A program made the translations under genes and the position numbers. A DNA stretch of 64,000 nucleotides from Alloprevotella sp. oral taxon 473 str. F0040 (GTDB taxonomy: Bacteria; Bacteroidota; Bacteroidia; Bacteroidales; Bacteroidaceae). The notes below the pieces were generated by a model, which ran no database searches, was not told where the DNA came from, and saw only the letters and a program-made list of their open reading frames with translations. Positions within the stretch are counted from its first letter, which is position 1. The number at the start of each line of letters is the position of its first letter. The stretch spans positions 429,930-493,929 of the forward strand of contig NZ_KB290717.1 of NCBI RefSeq assembly GCF_000318095.2, written 5' to 3'. Shown here in pieces: positions 47,343-57,514 of this stretch.

Positions 47343-48719
47343 TTACTTCTTAGCAGGTCGAGCTTGAAGACCATAGTTATACTTCTTATCCAACAATAAG
47401 AGAAGAATTGCAAGTACAACTGAAATTGCTCCAAAACAAGCAAAAATCATCATTGATGTATGATAGGTTGGGTCAGCTTGATTTTGACGACCAATCCACA
47501 TAGGCACAAGTGAAAGACCGATGTTTTGGATATAGAAAATGATGGCAAAAGCAGAACCCAAAAGTTTCATTGGGATGATCTTAGGAACACTGGGCCACAT
47601 GGCAGAAGGTACCAAAGCAAATGCGATACCAAGAACCACCATCAAAATGACTGCAAACCAACCATAGGGAAGAACATTAGTCATGAAAGTAAAATGCACT
47701 GCTGTAAGCATCGTTGCACCGATGATCATAAGCGTTGCTCCCTTACCAATGCGGTCGTAAACTGTGCCAAAGATTGGGGTCAAAATAATCGTACCAAAAG
47801 GAAGAACACCAGGGATAAGACCCGCAAAATCCTCAGGTACATGATAGTTATGTACCATCAACTTGGTAGCAAATTTGAGGAAGGGGAATACTCCGCTATA
47901 GAACAATAAGCAAAGGAATGCTATAATCCAAAAACCTGGATTAGAGAAAATCGCACCAAGGTCAGAGAACTTAAAATTCTCTTCTCCTGAGTCTTCAGTT
48001 GCATTTTTCCCTTCTACAGCAGCTATTGAATCATCAAGCTTTCTATCCATTACATTATAGACCATGAAGCAGAGTAAACCGATGGTCAAAAGGCAGATAG
48101 CAACTAAAACAGGAAGCTGAAGACCAAAAGATTTTGCCAAAGGAAGGTTTATACCTAGAGCAGCGGCTGTGCCCAAACGAGCAAGTGCAACCTGTACCCC
48201 CATAGCCATGGCAAGTTCATGACCAGTAAACCATTTTGTTATAGTCTTTGAAATCGTGATACCTGTGATTTCAGCTCCTACACCAAAAATAGCAAAACCC
48301 AAACTAGCTACAGCAGCTGACATGGGAAGATGAAAATCTAAGGCAGAGATACTGAAAACAGCATCACCAAAGTCTACAGAGACAGCAAAATACTTGATGA
48401 CAACACCAGCAAGCATAAGCGATGCACTAAGGAGTCCCGTAAAACGGATGCCAAGCTTGTCAAGGATAAGACCTCCAAAGAAGAGCATCAACAAAAAGAC
48501 ATTGATGAGGCCATAACTTCCAGAGAAGAAACCATAGTCACTAGCAGTCCAACCAAGACCACCCTCAGCAGTTGCCTTAGTAAGGATGCTCTCAAGTGGT
48601 GAAAGAAGGTCAGTGACATAATAGCCCATCATCATCGTAACTGATACGATGAGAAGAGCTGTCCATCGCGCTTTAGGCGAATCATTGAGCTTTTGAGTGA
48701 TAGATGTTGAAAGGTTCAT
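47343..48719 (-). CDS. MFS transporter, probably for small peptides
   Basis: A 458-residue inner-membrane carrier with about 12 predicted TM helices. Motif A-like sequence is seen after TM2 ('GGLILDKLGIRFTG') and in the second half ('GTVYDRIGKGATLMI'). A ~45-residue cytoplasmic loop between the two halves is charged ('DRKLDDSIAAVEGKNATEDSGEEN'). It lies 70 bp after an S9 dipeptidyl-peptidase gene on the same strand. That pairing and a general resemblance to the MFSD1-like dipeptide carriers suggest uptake of di- or tripeptides. The alternative is sugar uptake for the adjacent fructan locus, but it is on the opposite strand with a terminator between. Confidence 0.8.
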   Translation of the reverse strand: MNLSTSITQKLNDSPKARWTALLIVSVTMMMGYYVTDLLSPLESILTKATAEGGLGWTASDYGFFSGSYGLINVFLLMLFFGGLILDKLGIRFTGLLSASLMLAGVVIKYFAVSVDFGDAVFSISALDFHLPMSAAVASLGFAIFGVGAEITGITISKTITKWFTGHELAMAMGVQVALARLGTAAALGINLPLAKSFGLQLPVLVAICLLTIGLLCFMVYNVMDRKLDDSIAAVEGKNATEDSGEENFKFSDLGAIFSNPGFWIIAFLCLLFYSGVFPFLKFATKLMVHNYHVPEDFAGLIPGVLPFGTIILTPIFGTVYDRIGKGATLMIIGATMLTAVHFTFMTNVLPYGWFAVILMVVLGIAFALVPSAMWPSVPKIIPMKLLGSAFAIIFYIQNIGLSLVPMWIGRQNQADPTYHTSMMIFACFGAISVVLAILLLLLDKKYNYGLQARPAKK

Positions 48720-48789
48720 ATTATTTAAAGTGATTAATAGATAAGCTAAACAAGAGCTGGCTAGACGAGGTTTTGGTAAATGGTCTGAT

Positions 48790-50976
48790 TTAACTCTGCT
48801 TCAAATAGCGATCAAGCCAACGGAAGAAAGTACGCTGCCAAAGAATTCCATTTTGCGGACGTAGCACCCAGTGATTCTCATCGGGAAAGAGAAGAAGTTG
48901 CGCAGGAACTCCTCTGAGTTTTGCAGCAGTAAATGCGCTTTCTGCTTGTGTGTACTCAATACGGAAGTCTTTCTGACCATGGATACAAAGGATGGGAGTA
49001 TCCCAACGATCGACGTAGAGATGGGGTGATGTACGGAAGACTTTTTGCTGCTGTCCTTCAGCATTCTTGTGCCAAGGTGCTGCTCCCATATCCCAGTTAG
49101 CAAACCAAAGCTCCTCGGTTTCCGTGTATTGCTGTTGGGTATTATAGATGCCATCATGAGCAATAAAGGCTTTGAAGCGCTTATTATGATTACCAGCTAG
49201 CCAGTATACACTAAATCCGCCAAATGACGCACCAACGGCACCAAGACGCTCACGATCCACATAAGGTTCGTTTGCGATATCATCGATGGCAGAAAGATAA
49301 TCTTGCATACATTGTCCAGTGTAATCACCACTGATTTCCTCAAGCCATTCTTGACCAAAACCAGGAAGACCACGACGGTTTGGGGCAATAACGATGTAGC
49401 CTTGTGCTGCCATAATTTGGAAGTTCCAACGATAACTCCAGAATTGGCTCACAGGACTCTGAGGCCCACCCTCGCAGAAGAGCAAAGTGGGATATTTCTT
49501 CGCAGGATCAAAGTGTGGAGGATAAATCACCCAACTGAGCATTTCCTTGCCATCAGTGGTTTTCGTCCACCGCTCTTTGACTTCGCCCCAAGAGAGATTG
49601 TCGTAGAAGTATTTATTCTCCTCTGTCAACTGAGCAGGACGACCTGTTTTCGTATCAACAAGGAAAATTTCATCGGCAGCAGCCATAGAATGACGCTTTG
49701 CGAGCAGTTGTTTTCCGCCATTCAAAGGAGCTATCAATGAATAGTCGGCTTGTTCGTTTGTGATTTGTCGCAGGTTTCCCTTAAGGTTCGTCACATGAAG
49801 ATTCGCTTTTCCATGCCAAACCCCTACAAAGAAGAGTTGCTTACCATCCGGAGCCCAAACAAAGCCATCTACTCCACTATCAAAAGTTTCTGTAACATAG
49901 CTTTTTTTACCAGTTTTCAAATCATAGACACAGAGACGAGCACGATCACTTTCGTAACCATCACGCTCCATACTGCTCCAGGCTATATATTTACCGTCTG
50001 GTGAAAATTGTGGATTGATATCGTAACCTACATTAGCATCTATCTTAGAAAGGTTTACAGCTTGATACTGAAGACTACGTGTAAAATCTGTTGCTGATGG
50101 TGCTTTCCAACCTTCTGGTTTGCAAAGATTGCGTGTTATCCCAGAAGTGATATCATAAAGGAAGATATCGCTATCAGTAGAAGTGGCATAATCACGTCCC
50201 ACCTTCTTTCGACAAGTATAAGCTATCTGCTGACTATTTGGACTCCAGGCCAATTGTTCATTTCCTCCAAAGGGCATCATTGGAGACTCGAAAGGTTCAC
50301 CCTCTAAGAGATCCTTTGCAACAATAACTTTGTCACCATCAAAATTGGCTAAAAATGGATGAGGAGCAGTCGTCACATATTGATCCCAATGCTTATACAT
50401 CAGGTCATTTATTACCATGCCAGTAGCCTTGGGTAGATCAACTTCTTTAGGCGAAATAGCCGTATGCTGAGGTACTTCTTTTACAAGAATCACACGTTTA
50501 CCATTAGGAGAAAAAAGGAAGTCCAAGACATCATCACTTTCGTGGCTAATCTGCTTGCGATCTGTACCATCGGACTTCATGCTCCACAACTGGCTACTTC
50601 CACTCTCACTGGATAAGTAAATGATGCGTTCTTCATTTCCGATACGCACCCATACTGCTCCTGATTCACTTTTAGTAGAAGTAGTAAGCTGCTCTGATTT
50701 TTTGCTTTTAAGATCTAACAGATAAAGCACTGAATGCGATTTGTTCTCTGGAACACTATAATAGCTAACTGAATAAACGGCGTGGGTTCCTGCAGAATTG
50801 GGAGCCACAGTACCAATACGTCCCATAGCCCAGAGAGCTTCAGGAGTCATACGATCAGAAACTAAGGTCGGCGTTTGGCGACCGATGAATGATTCAGCTA
50901 CTGCTTCCGTGGATGTAGTGGCAGACAAAACAGCAATGGCTAAAGCAGTGGTGGCAATCATAGAAGGTAAAGACAT
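48790..50976 (-). CDS. S9-family dipeptidyl peptidase (DPP5-like), exported
   Basis: A 728-residue exported serine peptidase with a signal peptide ending ~28 ('STEAVAES'). A beta-propeller (~50-440) with PD40-like blades ('SPNGKRVILV', 'SPDGKYIAWSSME') caps an alpha/beta-hydrolase domain. The catalytic triad is visible: S584 in 'GASFGGF', D670 in 'GQKDFRIEY' and H702 in 'DENHWVL'. It resembles Porphyromonas gingivalis DPP5, a periplasmic enzyme releasing dipeptides with Ala or hydrophobic residues at P1; this specificity is inferred. It is upstream of the MFS carrier in one unit. Confidence 0.9.
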   Translation of the reverse strand: MSLPSMIATTALAIAVLSATTSTEAVAESFIGRQTPTLVSDRMTPEALWAMGRIGTVAPNSAGTHAVYSVSYYSVPENKSHSVLYLLDLKSKKSEQLTTSTKSESGAVWVRIGNEERIIYLSSESGSSQLWSMKSDGTDRKQISHESDDVLDFLFSPNGKRVILVKEVPQHTAISPKEVDLPKATGMVINDLMYKHWDQYVTTAPHPFLANFDGDKVIVAKDLLEGEPFESPMMPFGGNEQLAWSPNSQQIAYTCRKKVGRDYATSTDSDIFLYDITSGITRNLCKPEGWKAPSATDFTRSLQYQAVNLSKIDANVGYDINPQFSPDGKYIAWSSMERDGYESDRARLCVYDLKTGKKSYVTETFDSGVDGFVWAPDGKQLFFVGVWHGKANLHVTNLKGNLRQITNEQADYSLIAPLNGGKQLLAKRHSMAAADEIFLVDTKTGRPAQLTEENKYFYDNLSWGEVKERWTKTTDGKEMLSWVIYPPHFDPAKKYPTLLFCEGGPQSPVSQFWSYRWNFQIMAAQGYIVIAPNRRGLPGFGQEWLEEISGDYTGQCMQDYLSAIDDIANEPYVDRERLGAVGASFGGFSVYWLAGNHNKRFKAFIAHDGIYNTQQQYTETEELWFANWDMGAAPWHKNAEGQQQKVFRTSPHLYVDRWDTPILCIHGQKDFRIEYTQAESAFTAAKLRGVPAQLLLFPDENHWVLRPQNGILWQRTFFRWLDRYLKQS

Positions 50977-51081
50977 AACTTAGAAGAATTATCTGAAAAA
51001 CCTATATGCCTATAAATCATTATGTTCTTACAAATAGATTTAGACAATCATAGAAGATAAAGACACACAACAAATAGGCGC

Positions 51082-51111
51082 AGAGACGCACCCATATTGG
51101 AGCGCGTCTCT
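51082..51111 (-). terminator. Possible terminator after yidC
   Basis: AGAGACGC (51082-51089) pairs with GCGTCTCT (51104-51111) in the gap between yidC and the S9 peptidase gene. On the minus strand GCGCCTATTTGTTG follows, a weak T tract. Confidence 0.4.
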
Positions 51112-51130
51112 ACCTAAGTTCTATATAGTA

Positions 51131-53035
51131 TTATTTCTGTTGTGCATTGCGCTTGCGTTGCTCTTCTACCAACTTTTGTTGTTCAGCAGCCAATGCGGCA
51201 AGACGTGCGCTAAGGCCAGAAGGTTTCTTCTGAGGATTATTCTTATTGCGCTCAAAAGTAGCTTCCAACTTCGCCAAGAGTTTAGCATCATCAGTGCTCC
51301 AACGCAAATACCACATGGTAATTGCACTACTGAGAAGAGAAATGAAATAGTAGAAGTTCAAACCAGAACTATACTTATTAAACATGAAGAAGAACATCAC
51401 AGGCATGAGGAACATCATGTACTGCATAATCTTCATCTGCTGCGCTTGTTGACCAGCAGCAGCCATAGAGTCACGCTGTTGGCGCATGGTCATTACACTA
51501 TAAAGCACATTCGAGAGGCAGAAGAGGATGCAGAACAACGAGAGATGGTTACCCAATCCCCAAATATCTGTAGACCAACTGATGAGATCATCATAAGCCG
51601 ACAGGTCATCAGCCCAAAGGAAACTTTGCTGACGAAGCTCAATAGCGTTAGGAACAAAGTTGAACATGGCAATCCAGATTGGCATCTGGATAAGCATGGG
51701 TAAACAACCTCCCATCATGCTCACGCCATGTTGAGAATATAAACTTTGTATCTCCTGCTGACGCTGGAGTGCATTGTCGCTGTCTTTATATTTCTCATTG
51801 ATCTTCTCAACCTTAGGACGAAGCACTCTCTGCTTTGCACTACTCATGAAGCTCTTCTTCGTAGAAGGGTAAACAATCACACGGAGTATTAGCGTGATGA
51901 GTACCAGCACAAGCCACATTGGTAGATTAAATGAGGTAAGAAAGTCAAAGACGTAAATCGTAAAGAAACGATTCACCCAACGAACCACTGGCCAACCAAG
52001 ATAAACTAACTTTTCTAGGTCAATATCATGTTCTGGAGTAAGAGAATGTTTGTCCATAGACTGGAGCAAACGGAAATTATTAGGTCCAAAATACCACTGG
52101 AACTGTGCGGGAGTCTTACCAGAAGGATCAAAAGCAGTCTCCATCTGCGCAGAATACTGCTTAAGATATCCCTTAGGATTCTTTTCGTCTTCACTCACAC
52201 TGGTGAGTTTCACATTAGACAATGGTTCCTTGGCAATAAAGCAAGAGCTGAAATACTGATTCTTAAAAGCGACCCACTCCACTGATTCTTCTAGCATCTG
52301 TTCATCGTCTCCATGTTCTTTCAGATGATCACTGCTACCATCAACATCTTTATAGCTAAGAGTGGAATACTGGTTCTCAAAATAAAAACCTTTTTCAAAC
52401 TGGCGCACATGGTCTGTCAACTCTACTCCTATTGTCTTTGTCTTAGGAGAGACCTCTTGAGACAAGCCTTCAGAACGCAGGCTCATATTGAGCATATAGT
52501 CCTCAGACAATACATAATCAAAGGCCAATTTCTCTCCTCGATTTCCCACAGCCTCCATGGTTACTGAATTCTTACTAACATTTACTGCGTTAAAGTAGAG
52601 ATCTTCAGTTGCAATATTTAGCTGTTTAGTTTCAAGGGTGAAATTCATTGAAGCATCATTCGAATTATACAGCACTAAATCATTGTTATTTCCAACTTTA
52701 TAGTCCTCATAAGTTTTATATCCTTTGAGAACAACTTGACTAATCTGGCCACCTTTGGGAGCAATTGTTACTTCAATTTTGTCATTACTCAAAATGATGG
52801 GCTTGACAGAATCATTTGCCACTTTGGCTTGTGCAAAAAGGCCAGTACTATCAAGCACTGTTGCAGCAGCTACATGCTTAGCTGCTGCATTAGCAGTTGT
52901 TTTCTTCTGCTCTACCAGTTCTGTTGCCTCTTTAGTCTGTGCTTGTTCAGCAGTATTGTTACGCGATGACCAATAAGAAAATCCGAAGACTACCAAGGCC
53001 ATAAGAACAACGGCTGTGATTGTATTTCTATCCAT
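51131..53035 (-). CDS. yidC: Membrane protein insertase YidC
   Basis: A 634-residue inner-membrane insertase acting alone or with SecYEG. The N-terminal TM (~5-22, 'ITAVVLMALVVFGFSYW') is followed by the large periplasmic beta-sandwich (~75-350, 'IEVTIAPKGGQISQVVLKGYKTY'). The five-helix insertase core starts at ~365 and includes 'CLPMLIQMPIWIAMFNFVPNAIELRQQSFLWADDL' and 'MKIMQYMMFLMPVMFFFMFNKYSSGL'. The C-terminus is a Lys/Arg/Gln-rich tail that could contact ribosomes. It lies 122 bp after pyrG in the same direction, with a hairpin in between. Confidence 0.97.
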   Translation of the reverse strand: MDRNTITAVVLMALVVFGFSYWSSRNNTAEQAQTKEATELVEQKKTTANAAAKHVAAATVLDSTGLFAQAKVANDSVKPIILSNDKIEVTIAPKGGQISQVVLKGYKTYEDYKVGNNNDLVLYNSNDASMNFTLETKQLNIATEDLYFNAVNVSKNSVTMEAVGNRGEKLAFDYVLSEDYMLNMSLRSEGLSQEVSPKTKTIGVELTDHVRQFEKGFYFENQYSTLSYKDVDGSSDHLKEHGDDEQMLEESVEWVAFKNQYFSSCFIAKEPLSNVKLTSVSEDEKNPKGYLKQYSAQMETAFDPSGKTPAQFQWYFGPNNFRLLQSMDKHSLTPEHDIDLEKLVYLGWPVVRWVNRFFTIYVFDFLTSFNLPMWLVLVLITLILRVIVYPSTKKSFMSSAKQRVLRPKVEKINEKYKDSDNALQRQQEIQSLYSQHGVSMMGGCLPMLIQMPIWIAMFNFVPNAIELRQQSFLWADDLSAYDDLISWSTDIWGLGNHLSLFCILFCLSNVLYSVMTMRQQRDSMAAAGQQAQQMKIMQYMMFLMPVMFFFMFNKYSSGLNFYYFISLLSSAITMWYLRWSTDDAKLLAKLEATFERNKNNPQKKPSGLSARLAALAAEQQKLVEEQRKRNAQQK

Positions 53036-53100
53036 TGAAATTTATTTGAACGCTATACTGATGAATCTCTTCGATAGTAAGCGATATCGATTTATAAAGA

Positions 53101-53126
53101 GGAGCGCTTCTTAGCGACAGCGCGCC
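53101..53126 (-). terminator. GC-rich hairpin between pyrG and yidC
   Basis: GGAGCGCT (53101-53108) pairs with AGCGCGCC (53119-53126) with one mismatch. On the minus strand TCTTTATAAATC follows. It may be a partial terminator between pyrG and yidC. Confidence 0.4.
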
Positions 53127-53157
53127 TTTACTCTATGTTATCTCTCGTCTTGGCTTG

Positions 53158-54786
<1,629 letters not shown>

Positions 54787-54813
54787 TTATACTATATTAT
54801 GAATAGGAAGAAA

Positions 54814-55086
54814 TCAAGAGATGACCACTCCTTCTTGTTTCATTTCTTGGATTAAGCGCGCCACATCAGCTGCAACAAGGGTAGTAGTAGCACCATCATA
54901 ATGCTGAAGAAGAAATGATTCTACATCAGCAATTTGAAAATCCTTATTTGCAAACTCCTGATAAATATCAAAGGCCGTGTCATTCAGGGTTACTAGACGA
55001 TTGAAATCTACGAGTTCTGCACCTGTAGCTAACAATACATGTTCGCCACACACAGTGCGTAGTTGAAAAGAAGGGTTGAACTTCAT
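54814..55086 (-). CDS. PqqD-like peptide-binding protein
   Basis: A 90-residue protein. The start at ATG 55086 begins 'MKFNPSFQLRTVCGEHVLL'; the longer open frame upstream overlaps the protease gene and has no similarity. The order of a small three-stranded sheet followed by helices, with 'ELVDFNRLVTLNDTAFDIYQE' and a C-terminal winged-helix-like part ('LVAADVARLIQEMKQEGVV'), fits PqqD, the family of RiPP precursor recognition elements that bind leader peptides. It is third in a row of HPr-kinase-like, protease and PqqD-like genes. No precursor peptide or cyclase is visible nearby, so its ligand is unknown. Confidence 0.75.
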   Translation of the reverse strand: MKFNPSFQLRTVCGEHVLLATGAELVDFNRLVTLNDTAFDIYQEFANKDFQIADVESFLLQHYDGATTTLVAADVARLIQEMKQEGVVIS

Positions 55087-55111
55087 TGAGATATTGTGAT
55101 GTTCAGTGGGG

Positions 55112-55594
55112 TTACTTAAAATTAGAAATACGAATTGACATGTGATGCAACAATTCATAAGCAAGGAGCAATGGACGGCGCAAGTAAACCAAGGTTTGCC
55201 ACACATTAGCATATATTTGCCAAATCCAATGGTCAACAGAAAACTGGCGAGTTTTACGCTGAAATGAGACTACTCTACCAATGATATCAACACGTTGACA
55301 TTCTTCTTGTTGGCCTACATTGCCATCACCTTGAAGCGTACACTTCAGCTTGTCACAACGAACAATGCGATGTAATACCCAGCGTTGATCGGAAGTACTA
55401 GCCAAAACAATATCACCACGACGATAACAATGAGCTGGTTTGTGCTCTAGGGTCACCAAGTCTCGCTCGTGTTCAAGCATTGGCCGCATACTCCGGCCAC
55501 GCACCCTCAGTTGCACTTGACTTCCTTGAGAGAGCATACTGCGTATCTCAGCAAACAGGATGTCTTGCGCCACTTGTTTGACGACATTAGACAT
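55112..55594 (-). CDS. S24/S26-type serine protease (signal-peptidase-like)
   Basis: A 160-residue protein. S35 lies in 'VRGRSMRPML', the S24/S26 Ser-Met-x-Pro box, followed by 'RRGDIVLA' and 'WVLHRIV', where H75 takes the place of the general-base lysine, as in SipW/eukaryotic-type signal peptidases. The fold is therefore a minimal Ser-His signal-peptidase-like protease. The C-terminal ~40 residues are amphipathic to hydrophobic and could attach to the membrane. Its first codons overlap the 3' end of the HPr-kinase-like gene by 8 bp, and the PqqD-like gene follows after 25 bp. The substrate is unknown. Confidence 0.78.
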   Translation of the reverse strand: MSNVVKQVAQDILFAEIRSMLSQGSQVQLRVRGRSMRPMLEHERDLVTLEHKPAHCYRRGDIVLASTSDQRWVLHRIVRCDKLKCTLQGDGNVGQQEECQRVDIIGRVVSFQRKTRQFSVDHWIWQIYANVWQTLVYLRRPLLLAYELLHHMSIRISNFK

Positions 55595-56489
55595 GGTGTT
55601 TCTTACATAAGTATTGATGACTTAACTCCGCTGCCTCATGATTGGGCAAACATTTTAGATGATAAGCAGGCACTTGGGACACCACCTTCTCTACTGTTGC
55701 ACAAATAGCCGCGTACGAGTTTTTATCCCAAATCATTGTCGAACAAGAAGCCAGCAAAGAAGCAAAGGCTTCGAGAGGGCGAAGCTGCTGAATATTATTT
55801 TCTGGAGCTTGTTCCAATCGCATCACCCCACCCAACCGACAACATACATTGCGATAACACGGAGTCTTCCCACTCCAGGGAGTACCCCAAACTTGTATAC
55901 TGCCATCGGTAGCTATTCGCACCACTGGATTATCATCATTAAGTAACTCCACTTGTGGGATATACTTAAGCCATAGTTGAGAATGCGTACTTTTGCCTGT
56001 CCCGCTCAAACCTTGAAACAAAAAAGCCGTTCTTCCAATCTGAGGAACAGAAGCATGAACTAAAAGCGTCTGTTGATAAGCTCCTGCAAATGCATAACAA
56101 AGCATAATAGCATTATTCAACAATACGTCTGGTTGGACAGCTTCGGCCGATAAAACCATTTGAGCTTTCCGAAAATTACAATCGGCATAAATGAGAGAAC
56201 GAGAGAATCCTGTTTCGTCAGAAACCTCAAACACATAATCTCCACACTTATTGCTCCACACTTCAAACCTTAAGTCAGTGGGTTGTACACTAGCGACATG
56301 GTCATAAGAAGATAGAGATAGACATGTAGATCCGAATTCTACAGAAAGCTCAAACAGCACATTGCTTACCTCCAAGGCTTCAATACGAAAACCATCATAA
56401 CATTGTGCTAGCTGCTCTTTAAGAATATTGCAGCCATACGGCAATTCAACAACAAAAGTGTGGTCAGCAACAGAATAGAAGTATTTCAC
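55587..56489 (-). CDS. HPr-kinase-like P-loop protein
   Basis: A 300-residue protein. The C-terminal half has the HPr kinase/phosphorylase Walker A, 'GLSGTGKST' at 160-168, then 'LLNDDNPVV' (184-190, paired Asp) and 'GTPWSGKTP' (202-210). The first ~140 residues are a beta-rich domain without clear similarity. True HprK has a capture domain and acts on HPr. This shorter form belongs to the group found with PqqD-like proteins; in lasso-peptide clusters related kinases phosphorylate precursor peptides. Here it overlaps the protease gene by 8 bp and follows a small secreted-protein gene by 37 bp. Its substrate is unknown. Confidence 0.75.
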   Translation of the reverse strand: MKYFYSVADHTFVVELPYGCNILKEQLAQCYDGFRIEALEVSNVLFELSVEFGSTCLSLSSYDHVASVQPTDLRFEVWSNKCGDYVFEVSDETGFSRSLIYADCNFRKAQMVLSAEAVQPDVLLNNAIMLCYAFAGAYQQTLLVHASVPQIGRTAFLFQGLSGTGKSTHSQLWLKYIPQVELLNDDNPVVRIATDGSIQVWGTPWSGKTPCYRNVCCRLGGVMRLEQAPENNIQQLRPLEAFASLLASCSTMIWDKNSYAAICATVEKVVSQVPAYHLKCLPNHEAAELSHQYLCKKHHV

Positions 56490-56526
56490 AGCAACATTCT
56501 ATACAGCAAACGAGGTGCGAAAGCAG

Positions 56527-56976
56527 TTAGTTACTGCCAGCCACCTCTAGTTTCTTGAATTGAAATTGATCTTTGAAGATATCTTTGACCACAATTTTGT
56601 CAAGGCCTAATTTCTGTCCAGCCAGCTTGATACGCAGCTTTTGGCGCATTTTTTCTAGCTTTACAATCTTCTTATCATAAAACACAACTGCTGTCTGATG
56701 TGGAGATGCAAAAGTCTGCTCCACATAGACTCGTAGCTGTTCAGCATACAAATCGCGATCTGTAAAGAATTTCTTTTGCAGCAAATTGGGTGCCGTGATA
56801 GCGACGATATCTGTGACATAAGCTACAGAGTCACGGAGATTTTGTGACACCCCAAATATAAAGAGTGTCTGCTCCTTGGGTTCAGGGGTGATATTATCAG
56901 CGGCTGTTGTAATATCAGCGCGAGACATTCCCGTGAAACCAACGAGCAGCAATAAGAGCCATAAAACTTTTTGCAT
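56527..56976 (-). CDS. Small secreted protein of unknown function
   Basis: A 149-residue protein with signal peptide 'MQKVLWLLLLLVGFTGMSRA' and no lipobox. The mature part has 'QTLFIFGVSQNLRDSVAYVTDIVAI', 'FFTDRDLYAEQLRVYVEQ' and a charged C-terminal half rich in Lys and Gln. It resembles a small conserved Bacteroidales secreted family as I remember it, but I cannot name a domain. It is the first gene after the promoter at 57099-57130 and precedes the HPr-kinase-like gene, so it may be part of the cassette. Confidence 0.7.
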   Translation of the reverse strand: MQKVLWLLLLLVGFTGMSRADITTAADNITPEPKEQTLFIFGVSQNLRDSVAYVTDIVAITAPNLLQKKFFTDRDLYAEQLRVYVEQTFASPHQTAVVFYDKKIVKLEKMRQKLRIKLAGQKLGLDKIVVKDIFKDQFQFKKLEVAGSN

Positions 56977-57098
56977 AGATGGTCGTGAGCTTGATCGAAT
57001 AACGCTAATACTTCTTCATCACAATTAGCTAGGCTTGGTGAGGAACACAAAAACCATGCTTGCATAAGTTAAGCGTATATCGAGAATAAACTATTGTG

Positions 57099-57130
57099 CA
57101 AAGTTAGAGATTTCTATTCAATCTCACAAA
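57099..57130 (-). promoter_or_regulatory. Promoter of the secreted protein/HPr-kinase-like/pyrG unit
   Basis: On the minus strand TTTG (57130-57127), a 20-bp spacer and TAACTTTG (57106-57099), a perfect -7. The start is predicted near 57092, leaving a ~115-nt leader. Confidence 0.75.
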
Positions 57131-57262
57131 CAGAATAGACGGATATTTACTACAACCAAGCATTTGTCTAGCAAATCTTCATTTGTTTCCCTTTTTCCAT
57201 GATTCGTATCTTGACATTTGCCACCTAAAACATCCTCTTCCGCAAAAAGACAACCAAAATGA

Positions 57263-57376
57263 ACCGAGAGATTGTTCATAGGCTAAGAGAAATGACATAA
57301 AAAAGTCGGAGAATTGTCCTTAAAATCTCGGAGAAAGATAAAAATATCTCGGAGAATTTCGCAAAAAACTCCGAGA
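57263..57376 (+). repeat. Phased heptamer array D (six copies, 21-22 bp steps)
   Basis: Heptamers start at 57263 (ACCGAGA), 57284 (TAAGAGA), 57306, 57328 and 57349 (all TCGGAGA) and 57370 (TCCGAGA); steps are 21, 22, 22, 21, 21. A-runs lie between copies. The array occupies the middle of the 57131-57514 gap, 287 bp upstream of the secreted-protein start and 3' of the nuclease-helicase gene. I see nothing else in the gap. Confidence 0.6.
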
Positions 57377-57514
57377 TAAATTTGAACTTCTGGATGATTT
57401 GTGATTATCTCCACGAAAATCACTTAAACAAGACCTAGAGAAGACTTTAAAAAACAAAGGGGTAGGCTTCTCCCAAGCACTTCCGTTTCTCTAGAACAGA
57501 AGTCCAAACTCTGA

